A stretch of 64,000 bases of DNA from Paulinella micropora. Lineage: Eukaryota > Cercozoa > Imbricatea > Euglyphida > Paulinellidae. Positions 53,951-64,000 of the stretch are shown here, one piece after another. Made by a program: the position numbers and the translations under genes. The stretch covers positions 17,501-81,500 of the forward strand of contig WBZZ01002368.1 of the NCBI GenBank assembly GCA_019918135.1, in the 5' to 3' direction. How positions within the stretch are numbered: the stretch's first letter is position 1; every line of letters starts with the position of its first letter. The notes under the pieces are model-generated. The model was given only the letters and a program-made list of their open reading frames with translations. It made no database searches and had not been told where the DNA came from.

Positions 53951-54880
53951 GGAGTGTGTCGACGCTACAGGGAAGGTATGCGAGTTGAGCTGCGTGTTGT
54001 CGACGAACTAACGTCCAATTGGATGGAGTTGCCCCACAACGAGCGGGAAAAATCCAAGCACTTCGCCAGTTGACTCAGGAGGAGCTCCAGTCCTTGCCCC
54101 GTACATACTTTTGCAATGATCGGAACCCGCCGGCTCATCCGCCATGGCGAGGGGCCCGGGAGCTGACAGCAAACGAAAAGCTAGCACAAGATATTGCTTT
54201 CGGAACCACCACTGAGCCATGGAGGAAGGTGTCACTGCTTCTTCAGGAGTGCTCCAACAAGGAGGCTTTTCAGGCTAAGCACATGGTTGTGAAGGAGCTT
54301 AAGCAGTGGCTGCGGCTACACGGTGTGGCAAGCCAAAACGCCGACAACAAGCAATTCCTCAAGCCGAAGCTAGTCGATCTTGCATGGGAACATTTTTAAG
54401 TCTGTGCGTGCGGACTGGAGGAGCACGACGATGAGAAAGCGCCTCCCGCGGTCAAGCCAGAACCTGACCCTGAAGGTACTTGTTTTGTGTCGCTTCCCAT
54501 AGTATGTTGGATATGATGTCGTAGGGGCAGCCCTTGCAAGCGGAATCGTCCGTGGACGCGGAGGCAATCGCGCGAGGGGACGGCGACGAGGACGCCGTGC
54601 CGCAGGCAGGGGCAGAGGTCGCGCTCAAAAGCGAGCGCGAGGGGCACAAGCAAGTGAACAGACCGTTGCCGGCAGAGGTAGCGCCCACAAGCGGGCGCGA
54701 CGACCAAGTCTTCAACCCCCTGGTCCATGGCCCTGGAAATGCCCAACTTGTAAGTTTTTGAACGAAGAAGGAGGCGATGTCTGCGAGCTCTGTAATTGAC
54801 CGGGGGACCCTGCTGTCTCCGGCACAGATGGTACCACCGACTCCGAATCGGATGACGACGACGAGCCGTTGGCGTAAAAG
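53949..54880 (+). pseudogene. E2 transposase-like gene, right part: SAP motif, RG-rich stretch, RanBP2-type zinc finger
   Basis: Resumes the E2 homology: LRVVDELTSNW (E1: LRVINDLPQDLW), NPPAHPPWRGAREL (E1: KQPEHPPWRGARLL), then a SAP-type motif MVVKELKQWLRLHGVASQ (about 54283-54340). A candidate intron lies at about 54477-54527 (GTACTT ... GTCGTAG). The next exon is Arg/Gly-rich (GIVRGRGGNRARGRRRGRR) and ends in WPWKCPTCKFLNEEGGDVCELC (here cut in two: WPWKCPTCKFLNE and GGDVCELC), the W-x-C-x2-C...C-x2-C pattern of RanBP2-type zinc fingers at about 54725-54798. A further acidic segment, TDSESDDDDEPLA, at 54830-54877 may be a last exon. E1 has an acidic tail but no such finger. Confidence 0.6.
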
Positions 54881-54929
54881 GTCAAACGTTTTTGCAGTCA
54901 GATATTGAACTTGTTTTGCTTTCCTTGTC

Positions 54930-54933
<4 letters not shown>

Positions 54934-54982
<49 letters not shown>
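54934..54982. repeat. (TA)n(TG)n microsatellite
   Basis: About 15 TA units followed by about 10 TG units. Confidence 0.95.
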
Positions 54983-55057
54983 CTTGTGCAGAAGACTCAA
55001 CGGCGCGAGTGCCCCTATCTGATGATTTGTACTTGATCTGACTACCCAAAAAAATAG

Positions 55058-55380
55058 CCGCTTATGCCACTTCGCGCCTTCACTTTTTTGACTTGGGCTA
55101 GCGTTCGCTCTGTGACAGCACGCACGCCTAACCCAAGTCACAAAGTCATTCTATATGTCTAATAATAGTGAAATATTAGCTAGTATTTCTAATTTAGTAG
55201 TTATCCTGCTATATTGCGCCGCTTATGCCGCTTTTTGCCTTCACTTTTTAGTCTGTGCCTTGACTTGGGTTAGCGTTTGCTGTGTGACAGCACGCACGCC
55301 CAAGTCAAGTCACAAAGTCATTATATATGGCTGACAATAAGTGAAATGTTAGGAAATAATGATAATTTAGTAATTATATT
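55058..55380. repeat. Tandem repeat, 161-bp period, two units with internal inverted repeats
   Basis: Units start at 55058 and 55219 with CCGCTTATGCC. Each holds an inverted pair around GACAGCACGCACG (GACTTGGG and CCCAAGTC) that could form a cruciform or hairpin. No coding potential. It lies where a right end of E2 would be expected, but no matching inverted copy is seen on the left. Confidence 0.8.
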
Positions 55381-55979
55381 GATTGTCTGCCATTTAACGC
55401 TGGTTTTGTAGCTGAGGACGCACGATTATGCTCTGACTTGGGTGTACTTGTGTACTACAGTGCTGAGTGCAAGTCTGCGCCCGTGGCTCTAAGTCCGTAA
55501 ACATTCTTACAATGAGCTCAGACTGCAATAGTAAATAGTTACAAACATTAAAAGCATGTTTTCCTGCATCGCCCTTGAATTTGCCGTCAAAACATGCTGA
55601 TTTGACATGTACGAAAACTTGAAAAATACGTATGTCAAACAGGTCCGGACCGCCCTCTGGAGTGCTTTTGAAGTGAAGTCAAAGTCAGTCTAAATGAATA
55701 AAAACATGTTTTAATATCGTTTTAATAAGTTTTCCTAGCAACGGCATCGTTTCTACACGTATCCTGAGAGTTAAAAAAAACCAGCCAAAACCTTAGAAAA
55801 TTTGGGAAAAATGGGATCTCAAAGTTACACGATTCCTTTGTTTTAAATCAGGCAGTAATAACTAGTAATAACTGTGACAGATATCCCTATCGATGGATAA
55901 CAAAAGATTAATACCGACATACAATAATAAATAATAATCAGTATCGATGATTAATATTATTAGGATTTTCATAAATCAC
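55381..55979. other. Non-coding stretch left of Copia H
   Basis: About 600 bp, AT-rich, with repeated AATAATAA/ATTAATA motifs near 55900-55965. It may hold the 3' UTR and LTR of Copia H, but no boundary can be shown. Confidence 0.4.
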
Positions 55980-57946
55980 GAACATAAAGAGCGGCTACTT
56001 GACGTTGCCAAGGTTGATGATGAATGTCCCCTCGCGGACTTGATCCCTCTTTCGTTCGAATGGCTGCTTCCCCAACGGCTTGGTGTTGAGATTCGCCATG
56101 TTGTTTGCATCGTCCGTAGATAAAACGCGCACTTTGCCTTCCTTGACTGCTTCGTTAATAAATGCCATTTGAACCTCCAAGTGCCTTTGGCGACGCGTAA
56201 AGGTTCGGTTATTGGCTCCAAACACTGTAGCAGCATTATCAACGTAAATGACAGGAGTCTCAGTCATGAAACCCCGCAATAGCTCATCACTTGGGTCTAC
56301 CGGAATTCGCTTGAGTAGATTAGGAATACTGATCACTCGTTGCATGCATCGGAATAGGCACCTCGACTCAGCCTCGTTGGTCGAGGTCACAATCTGTCGC
56401 AGCTTGCACGAATCCGAATCGATGACCCCATTCGCAAGCAGCACCACCCCCCAACCTCGAACGACGCTCATTCTCCATCGCGAAGGACGAATCCGACCAG
56501 CACAGCAAGTTACGATTCCCATTCGAGGTATAGTGCAACCCCTGCTCAGCTTGGCCAATCATGCAGCAAAATAACTGTTCCGCCCCCGCGTAATCAAACT
56601 AAGCCGGTTTCGATTGAAGCTCAGCCGGCCTGGACAAGGGCGCAACGATTTCCCACAACACACACCGAGTCCAACCAAGATCCCCACAAATCTTCATCGG
56701 AGAGTATCGTTCGAACTCCGAGGAGCGACTAGGAGCCCCTGTCGACGCCAGCCAAGGTACAGACACAGGTGTCCACGGTTTCCCATCGGTACGTGGATAC
56801 TTACGAATAAGATCCATAATATATTCCCGCACCGTCACATGGGTATGATACACCCCCTCATCGTCGATGTACTGCCATACCTCCCGCCCCAGCAGGACCT
56901 TTCATTGGCTTATACAACTTAATAGTCCCCTGTCGCTCACGTAGACGGCCCCAAAACCAGTTGGAATAATCGTCGCTAGGAGCCGCCAAAGCGTAATCAT
57001 CGACATGCATTACCGCCAGCACTGTCCGTTTAGTCTTGGGATCAATGCCCATAAACAGGCATTCATCATACAAGTTTGCCTTCAACCCCACCCTCGCATA
57101 GAACGGCAAGACACACCGTGTATGGTAGAGATTCCCCGAATCCCTTAAGCCATTGACGCCCGCCCAGGCCTCAAAATAATGATCCTTATGAATGTATTCC
57201 ACCTGCATTGGCAAATAGACAGGCGTATCCCTCTTAGCCTTGAGAAAAGCAGATTCATCATCACCAGCCTCCAAGAAGACACGCTGTAGTGTAGCCAGAG
57301 CAAAGATAGTTCGAATCGCCAACTCGTCAGGCGTCGGTATCACAACTTCGCCACAGTCAACACCTTTGCGTTGTTGAAATCCCTTAGCGGCCACACGTGA
57401 CTGATGCACTCTTCCCCCTCGAATCGATCAAAGTCCGCAAATCGAACCCCAATGATCCTTGTAACCTTAGGTACACCCTGCTTACGTACAAGTTTAACAG
57501 CCCCCAGGTTCAAGTGCTTCTGGATGTCTTTGAGACGAGACTCCACGAATCTAGGCGCTTTGTTCGCCTCCTTGACCGGAACCGGGACCGTAATAACTAG
57601 GAAAGTACCAGACTGATGAGAAGCCTTGTTACTCGGATCACCATAGACAAGCAAGTCCGCGGTTGAAACAGCAGGTTCGACGTCCTCCCCCTCAAGGGGA
57701 AAGACATCGAGCAGAGGAAGATCAGACACCCCCCTCATCGAGTAGCAGCTGCGTACATCATTCCCTTTTGGACGCCTCACTCGCTTCCGAGTCCCCATCC
57801 GGCACCACATTACTAGTCGAAACGGCAGCACCATCCCACTGCTTGGGAACCCCCTTGTTGCTCGTAACAGACGAAGAAGGACCCAACAACATAGGAGCAG
57901 CAGCAGACGGACCTGTCCCACTGACCGTCTCCATCCCCCCCTTTAG
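55980..57946 (-). mobile_element. Copia element H fragment (RT and RNase H)
   Basis: On the - strand from right to left: a Val/Ala-rich, acidic linker (57900-57640), the RT start (TVPVPVKEANKAPRFVESRLKD as two joined motifs, about 57600-57480), the RT core at 57409-56858 (RVAAKGFQQRKGVD, DDESAFLKA, VMHVDDYALAAPSDD), and RNase H at 56558-55995 (STNEAESRCLFRCM, VDNAATVFGANNRTFTRR, HLEVQMAFINEAV). Diverged from A-D. Gag, protease and integrase are missing, so this is a partial copy. Broken, with several breaks. Its right edge meets the methyltransferase gene. Confidence 0.7.
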
Positions 57947-59537
57947 AACACTGTTGCTGACGTCCACCGTAAAAACACATTCGGCGAAAACTGCATTTCT
58001 GCGCACGATCAAGGTTACGCTGGAATGGCTCGTCTCAAGGACCAGAATGATGCTTCCTGCAACAAGTTTCTGAACTCACGGAAGAAGGACTTCGCCCTTT
58101 CCCACAACATCCCCTTGCCTACTTTCGGTTCCATGTGGACTTACGTCGCTTCGAACACCGGTGAGCTTTGGAAGTGCTGGCTGAAGCTTCTTTCCCCTGG
58201 TGGCGTTCGTTCTGACATGCCTAAGAACCAGGCAATCATCGAAAGCATCAACGAACTTCACAACACCCGCAAGGACAAGCCCGGTCTGTTGGAAGAAATG
58301 CAACAATTGATTGAGGACCTCCAGCAATGCAAGCCAAGCGAAGTGAAGCAAACAATGAAGAGGTTTTTCTGGAGCAGAAAAATTACTTCTGCCTCATCTC
58401 GCTGCAGGACATGATCCTGGACCTTGCTGACAACATGGGGCTTTTTGAAATCGACGGTGTTTACGTCGGAAAAGTTCCCCAGCTTGACACCAATGCAGGC
58501 AGGGCAATCCTGAATCGCACTGTGGACATCCTCTACCTGCAGAAAAAGAGGGACCGCGCTCTCCCGGACAACCTTGAAGCTTACGTCAAGACCTGGATCC
58601 AGGCAGCACTCAAACGTCTCTTCGGCGAAGAAGTTGAACAGCCACAGGCTTTGAGACCTCCTGTTGCATGCTCTTGAAGACTTTGTTTTAAAATATGTCT
58701 TTTTTTTTTTGTTTTTTTTGTTTTTTGTTTTTTTTTGTTTTTTTGACAGGCACCCATCTCTGAAGATCAGCAGATCCATTTCGGGACGCTACGATTCCGG
58801 TGCAGGACATGTTCAACATGGCCTCCAACTCTGATCTAGTGCATGGCAATTTTGGTCTTCCTTACTTTTCCATCAATTGAAAATACGCAATATTTTTTTT
58901 TTGGGTTTTCCTCATTCCTTGTGTTTGTGTCTTGTTTGTTCCAGACCTGCTTTACGCTGACCTTCCTTACAACATTTCCGACCTTGTTGCTGACACTACT
59001 GAAATCAACAAGGAAAGGGTCATCACATTGCTGAACCAGTTCGGTGTTGTTGGCAATGCTAGTAACAAGCGCGCCGTCGTTTTCCATCACCATCTGTCCC
59101 AGTACAACCTCTTGGTGGAAGCTTTGCAGCAGTGTGGCTTCGGAACAATCGAGCCTGTGTTCTGGTACAAGGAGAAGCACAACTACCAGGGACACGTCCA
59201 GAAGTGGATCAAGGCAGTGGAGTGCGTCATGGTGGCGTTCTACCCGTCCCAGAGTGCATTTACGTTCAATCTCTCCAGGAACCCGCTTGATCGTCACAAC
59301 GTTTACTCTGTTCCGGTCCCAACGAAAAAACAGAAAGTCATTGGGAGGCCGGACGAGCGAGCCAACGCTTTTGAAAAACCCACGGAGTTGTCTAGACAAA
59401 TCCTCTCTGATGTTCTTCCCCCGCAGAGCAAGGTGTTGGTTGCTTGTATGGGCTCTGGCTCGGAGGTCATCGGCGCCCTCCAGGCCAACATGGTCGTCAC
59501 CGGCTTGGACATCGATGCTGGTCAGGTTCAAAATTAG
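57947..59537 (+). CDS. Beta-class amino-DNA methyltransferase-like protein, multi-exon
   Basis: Predicted product of the N6-adenine/N4-cytosine DNA methyltransferase family (N6_N4_Mtase type). The key motifs are at the end: DLLYADLPYNIS at about 58945-58980, a DPPY-like motif IV (here DLPY), then FWYKEKHNYQGHVQKW and VECVMVAFYP, and near the C-terminus VLVACMGSGSEVIGAL (the FxGxG-type motif I that binds S-adenosylmethionine) followed by TGLDID. Motif IV before motif I is the beta-class order. Proposed exons: 57947-58342, 58363-about 58670, about 58773-58838 (DATIPVQDMFNMASNSDL), 58945-59537, with GT..AG introns; first Met at 58025. A 20-nt GT..AG segment (58343-58362) joins two frames, either a tiny intron or a frameshift. 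The N-terminal 200 residues are unrecognised. The left edge abuts Copia H and the frame closes at 59537, soon after motif I, so both ends may be truncated. Confidence 0.6.
58695..58746 (+). repeat. T-rich tract in a methyltransferase intron
   Basis: Four runs of T broken by G, ending in TTGACAG; it could serve as a long pyrimidine tract before an acceptor at 58749. Confidence 0.8.
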
Positions 59538-59847
59538 CATACACTGGATGCTAGTGTTTATGGACCGTTACGGAACTCTAATATCTTATTTTTTGGCTCA
59601 CACGAGTCACCATATTTTTACAATTGCATGACTATTACCATTTTCAACTTTAGGATTTGCCATACATTCTATCTTGATTTCTCATTCGTTACAACACAAC
59701 TTTCATTAATTATCACAAGAATATTCCTTCGCATTATTGATATGACTGTAATCATATTGTGTTAGTGTGACACATTGTACTTCAAGATAGTTCTGCGCAT
59801 TCCGTAGAATATTCTGGTCTTATTTTATTGCGATGTGCAAGTAAATC
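59538..59847. other. AT-rich spacer before the Copia G gag
   Basis: No gene seen. It may hold the 5' LTR of Copia G, as the gag of G starts soon after, but no partner LTR lies in the window to fix its ends. Confidence 0.4.
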
Positions 59848-60997
59848 ATGTATTCCTCAGTAAACCTAGTTTCACGAATCGTGAAAGTGTTATTCTACAC
59901 AGAAGACTTATCCTTAGGTTTACACCGTCCGATACACCATTTTATTAATAATGTTACCTGCAGGAGGCAATACGGTAATTTTGCTTATGAAGCCGCGCGA
60001 GTCTCGCTTAGGGTACCTACGCTGCCGCGATCAACTTCCAACGCCGTGAAAGACGCACAGGCTTTCGAGAATTGGCGCTATTCCGCACTTCAATTCTTCA
60101 TGGGGTATGACCCGAAACACCTTATTTTCTTACGAGATGATAATGGTCCGCTCACGCGAGCTGACCTCAAGCTGGCGATTACTCCGCCACCCCTACCCCC
60201 TCCGCCTTTGTCAATGGCATCATCATCGACAGTGACGACAACTACGACAACTATGGTGGGAGCGGTCGACCCCTACGCGACGTTGCGTGCTGCGGACCCA
60301 GCCTGGGAGGATCTCGAGAATGCATTGCCTCAGCAACTACGGATTCAACTTGCTACTCGGACGCAAGCCATGCTCTCGGAGGCTATGGCTAACAACAATC
60401 ATGCACTGCTCATCATTAGGCGAGCTGGGAGAGCACCGCATGAGAAGTGGGCTGCTCTGCATCAACGTTACGCTGATCTGGGTGCGCTTTCACTATTGCA
60501 TGAACAGAAGCATTCGCCCAGAGTGGAGCCTGCATACTATGGTCGTGGTCGCGATGGCTATGGAGACGGAAGAAATGCATTCAAATGTAATTGCTACGCG
60601 TGTGGTAAAAACCACCTGATATGACTTCGCTGCCAGCGGCCCGAATGCGCCAACAAACCGAGGCACTTAGGAGCAGAGTGCACGGTAACTGGTCCCAGTC
60701 ATTCCAGCAATGGAAATATGAACTACCGTAACAACGATAGGTATGTTCAACGGGGACGCGGACGTGGACGTGGACGTGATCGTGGACGTGGTCTTGGACG
60801 TGGACGTGGACGACGCGATGACTCCAGACGCGATGATCAAGGGGGGGGCACAACGTGGACAGGTCAATCTTGCTGACGAAGCTCACTTCGTGATTGACAA
60901 TACAGCATCGATGGATGATGCATGGGCCTGCGTGGGCATGGCTGAACTTGAACGGATTCAACGAAGGGTACACAACCTGCCCCCCGAATGGCTCGAC
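59848..60997 (+). mobile_element. Copia element G, gag region only
   Basis: Gag with ENWRYSALQFFMGYDPKHL, FLRDDNGPLTRADLKLAITP, a Thr-rich linker and ALLIIRRAGRAPHEKWAALHQRYADLG, closely parallel to Copia C. A knuckle-like CNCYACGKNHL (60588-60620) is followed by RCQRPECANKPRHLGAEC, the C-x4-C...H-x4-C type seen in D and F. A run of Asp/Val or Arg/Gly codons (60740-60830) follows, then FVIDNTASMDDAWACVGMAEL, where a protease would begin. The element is cut at about 60998 by element F. Broken. Confidence 0.65.
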
Positions 60998-61305
60998 TGT
61001 TACCGGTCATATATATATTACATATCTATCGGTTATATATTCTATTGTGTATGGATATATTTTCAGTACGGATCAGTCCGGTCCTAGCTCATTTACTATT
61101 GAGCATCAGGACACTAATGATCCGGTTATTATTAATAGGAACTAGATTCAGAAACCAGTGCTCGTGCCATTGCACTGCGCACTTCGTTACCAGTTCAGTT
61201 TCCTCAGTAAAGACGATCTACGAAGTACTTCATTGAACCTCTGCGTAAACCCAGAACTAGAGTAATTTACTCAATCACCGGAATAATCAATATTGACCGG
61301 TTATA
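60998..61305 (+). repeat. LTR-like sequence of Copia F (5' side)
   Basis: Starts TGTTACCGGTCA and ends around TGACCGGTTATA, imperfectly inverted tips, directly before the F gag start at 61310. No second LTR is in the window, so the right boundary is uncertain and could lie at about 61289 (ending AATAATCA). Confidence 0.5.
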
Positions 61306-61309
61306 GGTC

Positions 61310-63500
61310 ATGAGCCAGCAAAATGTGAAGTACCAACTAAAGGTCCCACTATTTCCAAGGAAACCTGACATTCACCAATTCGACGCATGGAAGGAGGATT
61401 TCCTACTCGTTGCAGGCGGGAGCAGGATGTCAATCCAGGTTGCCACGAGGGGCATCAGGGTTGCCGACCTTGACGTGGACGAGTGCGCTGGTTGCAGTCC
61501 GCCGCTTTTGGAGTCGCCTGGGTCGTCATCGTCCTCGCTGTCGCCAGCTGCGAGTTGTGGTGGTGCCTTCCCGGAGGCGGTAGCCTTTTGACTCGAGTTT
61601 CCGGAAGTAGTGGCCTTTTGACTTGAGATGGTTTGAGTCGTCGTAGTTGACGTGGTAGTAGTCGTAGATGTGGCTGTCGCCGCCCTCGCCTTCTTGATCT
61701 CGTCAGCGTACATCGCCCGAATCTCTTGCGTAGAGACCGGTGAAGCAGGGTCGTTTGAGTATAAGTAGGTGCTTAGGGTTTACGCTCGCCAGGAAGAGAT
61801 TGCAAGCCAACATACAGATCAGAGCATTCTTGACTGAAGCGATACCACATGGACACCCTGCAGCACTGACCATCGCCCGGGCCAGCAACGATCCTGTGGA
61901 CAAGTGGGCAGCGCTGAGTGACCGCTACGGAAATAAGGGACAGATTGCTACTGCCAAGTTGCTATTCGACCTGTTTCAGGGAACGATCACCTCCAGCGAC
62001 GATCTACCTACGTTCATCGACAGGACACATGTACGGTTCGAACAGCTCGCGGCAAGGAATATTATCTTACCCGATATAATTATGATGAAGACAATTTTCA
62101 CCCTGCACAAGCTCCATGCATCACACCGCGACTACCTAAAGACAGTAGGCACTACACTGTACTGGTCGAAGTCGGATCACGAGAAACCTACCTTTGACGA
62201 GTTTTCCCGACTGATACTACAACAGCACCACGCGCAAGGCTTCGGACCCAGCAACGAATACCAGACCCCTGTCATCGCCAACTATGCAAGCGAGCAGAAG
62301 AATGGAGGCAACCGAAGTCGAGGGGGAGCTAACCGCGGGACCGCTAACGGCGGAGCAACAAAGAAACGTCACAACTGCTCCCGCACCAACCATGTCGCTG
62401 GAGACTGCCGAGCCACCTGCACGCGCAAAAGTTGTGAAGGTAAGCCGACTCATTCGGGAGCAGAGTGCCCGTTACCTCGACGATCCCAAAAGTCGACCAA
62501 GTCAACGACGCGTGCCACACCTCCACCGAAATCTGGTACCCAACGGAGCAACAACGCAAATTTAACAGTGGATGGGCAGCATCAGGAAAGTGAAGGCGAG
62601 AAGGAGGCACCTACCGACCAGTGGGACGACGACAACTCTGCTGACATATACATGTTCGATGCCGACTCAGAGAAGGATGAGAGCGATGAAGAACAGGCGA
62701 CCCCATCGACTGCATCGTTCCCCGATGCACCGTTGCAACCTACGGGGGACAGCGGGGTTGGCATGTTCAGCTTCAACCTGGATGACAAAAGAAGAAAGCG
62801 GATTACTTCAGATGAAATTGAGGCAGCACAGACAGAAGAAGTGCGAGACCCACGCTCACCGCCATCAACTGGACCAGAGGCACAGACTCGAGTGGACATT
62901 GAACGGACACTGGACCAACGCTTTGCCAGCCTACTGGACGCAAGGGCAACGACTGCAGACATCGCACACGACCCACGAGCCAGACGGGCTTATGGATCAC
63001 TGACGGGTACTCGCATCGTCGCTGGACCTCACTTGAGATACCCGCCCAACCAACCATCGAACCCCCCAAACCCAGCGGACCCACCGAACCCAGCGGGCCC
63101 ACCGAACCCAACGAACCCGGAGGAGTACGTGTGGCAAACACCGGATGTCAGGGAGTTCATGCAACTACTTGAAGACAAGCGCAGGGGAGAGGAAACAACC
63201 CAACGCAACATCGAGGGGGAGAGAAACGTACCGATCATGATCAACCCACCCACCAACGACATCCCCTACCTGAGGAACCTCTACCTGCGATGTGCAGCCA
63301 ACGTATGGAACCGCTTCCCTCACCCATGGCTCAAGGCAGACGGCCGTGCACCAGCCATGTACGACATGCATGGGACTGACCCTGTGCCGACGCACCCGAA
63401 CCTTCATCACCCAGACAAACGACCAAACATACCGTGGGAATCATTGAGCCGATCACAACAGATAGATGAAATTGATTACCAGCGAGCATTGTCCCACTGA
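61310..63500 (+). pseudogene. Copia F gag and linker with zinc knuckles
   Basis: Starts MSQQNVKYQLKVPLFPRKPD and FDAWKEDFLL, a Copia gag N-terminal motif. The long frame from 61740 has AIPHGHPAALTIARASNDP, KWAALSDRYGNKGQ, FEQLAARNIILPD (matching C and G), then HNCSRTNHVAGDC and CTRKSCEGKPTHSGAEC as knuckles (62370-62470). An acidic stretch, a Pro/Asn-rich PPNPA repeat (63050-63120) and PWESLSRSQQIDEIDYQ (63435-63485, shared with Copia C) follow. Stop at 63500. Fossil. Confidence 0.7.
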
Positions 63501-64000
63501 CACAATCTCCAGAGCGTTAACAGCGACAACCTGACGATCTGCGGTTTCCCACCACCGCCCGTTCATGGGCCACCACCATGGAGACCGAAGGAAGCTACGC
63601 GTACCCCATGCCGCGACCGACACCATGGTTCATCTCTACGAGGATGGCAGCAGGCCGTCCGGAACACCACATCATCCAACACCACCCTAGTCTACCACCT
63701 AGGAGGGAGAAGCGACTTCGCCGAGACGATGGCAGGACCACACCATCGCACAGCAGCAGTGCTGCGACATCGCCACCACGCATCAGCTTGGTCAGACGAG
63801 GACGTCGACGCGGAGAAGCCGCATCATCGTCAACGACATCACCTACAAGAACGAGGACGACGGTGTCGACGGCAACCACATCGACAACTACGTTACCGAC
63901 AAGCACATCCTCATCATGGGATTATGCAACGGCCAACGACGTGTACGACGCAGCTGTGGCACGGATCCGGACGTCTACGACACAAAGCTGTGACGACTCT
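63501..64000 (+). other. Copia F linker continuing to the window edge
   Basis: An open, Thr/Ser/Arg-rich stretch without recognised motif, probably leading toward the F protease, which lies outside the window. Confidence 0.4.

Larger units (their letters stand above)
60998..64000 (+). mobile_element. Copia element F (runs off the window)
   Basis: LTR-like sequence, then a gag lineage related to C and G. Only LTR, gag and a long linker are inside the window. Inserted in the gag region of element G. Broken by at least one change; state of the rest unknown. Confidence 0.6.

Noticed and set aside
54900-55500. Right terminal inverted repeat of E2
   Set aside because: I compared it by eye with 34850-35460 and found no inverted match, so E2 ends are left undefined.
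57947-59537. Methyltransferase as part of a DIRS-type retroelement
   Set aside because: DIRS elements can carry a DAM-like methylase domain, but no DIRS RT or tyrosine recombinase is seen nearby, and the motif order here is beta-class.
58076-59540. Two - strand frames of 170-230 codons over the methyltransferase gene
   Set aside because: The + strand carries recognisable methyltransferase motifs and splice-like signals; the - strand frames have none.

Overview
The window is eukaryotic, repeat-dominated DNA. Its coding sequence carries spliceosomal-type GT..AG introns, and nearly all of it belongs to mobile elements: at least seven Ty1/Copia-type LTR retrotransposons, one long-TIR DNA transposon plus a second related transposase gene, one LINE with a complete open reading frame, and a tRNA-derived SINE family embedded in long (AAT)n/(ATT)n arrays. 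No ribosomal RNA, true tRNA gene, operon or CRISPR array is visible. The species cannot be named from the sequence. An alga or other protist with an expanded genome is a reasonable inference, not a demonstration.

Layout. From 1 to about 30,990 lies one Copia element (A) on the + strand, split by two later insertions. The first (about 3,147-18,290) holds Copia B, which is itself split by Copia C (6,385-13,883; two 434-bp LTRs and a matching GGAGAA on both sides), plus an inverted tail fragment of a B relative (17,735-18,290). The second (19,692-28,530) is a DNA transposon, E1. It has about 634-bp terminal inverted repeats, a GTAA target duplication, and two divergent genes: a Lys/Glu-rich coiled-coil protein on the - strand and a multi-exon transposase-like protein with a SAP motif on the + strand.

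From 31,000 to 34,867 a separate SAP-like gene is interrupted by a cluster of SINEs in (AAT)n. Copia D occupies 35,638-43,251 on the - strand. A second, diverged copy of the E1-type transposase gene (E2) starts near 43,966 and ends near 54,880. One of its exons is split by about 7.6 kb of SINEs and a LINE whose single 1,701-codon frame is open. From 54,900 on come tandem repeats, a Copia fragment on the - strand (H), a short multi-exon gene for a beta-class amino-DNA methyltransferase (57,947-59,537), and the gag regions of two more Copia elements (G, and F inserted into it), the latter running off the end of the window.

Most notable: (1) the E1/E2 transposon system with long TIRs, a 4-bp target duplication, a palindrome near its tips and a conserved intron; (2) the methyltransferase gene; (3) a MYND-type zinc finger inside Copia C; (4) a compact C-x(9-10)-C...C-x2-H finger shared by Copia A, B and D between the gag region and the protease; (5) a tRNA-derived SINE family that repeatedly lands in its own AAT tails. 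The LTR elements are treated as fossils.
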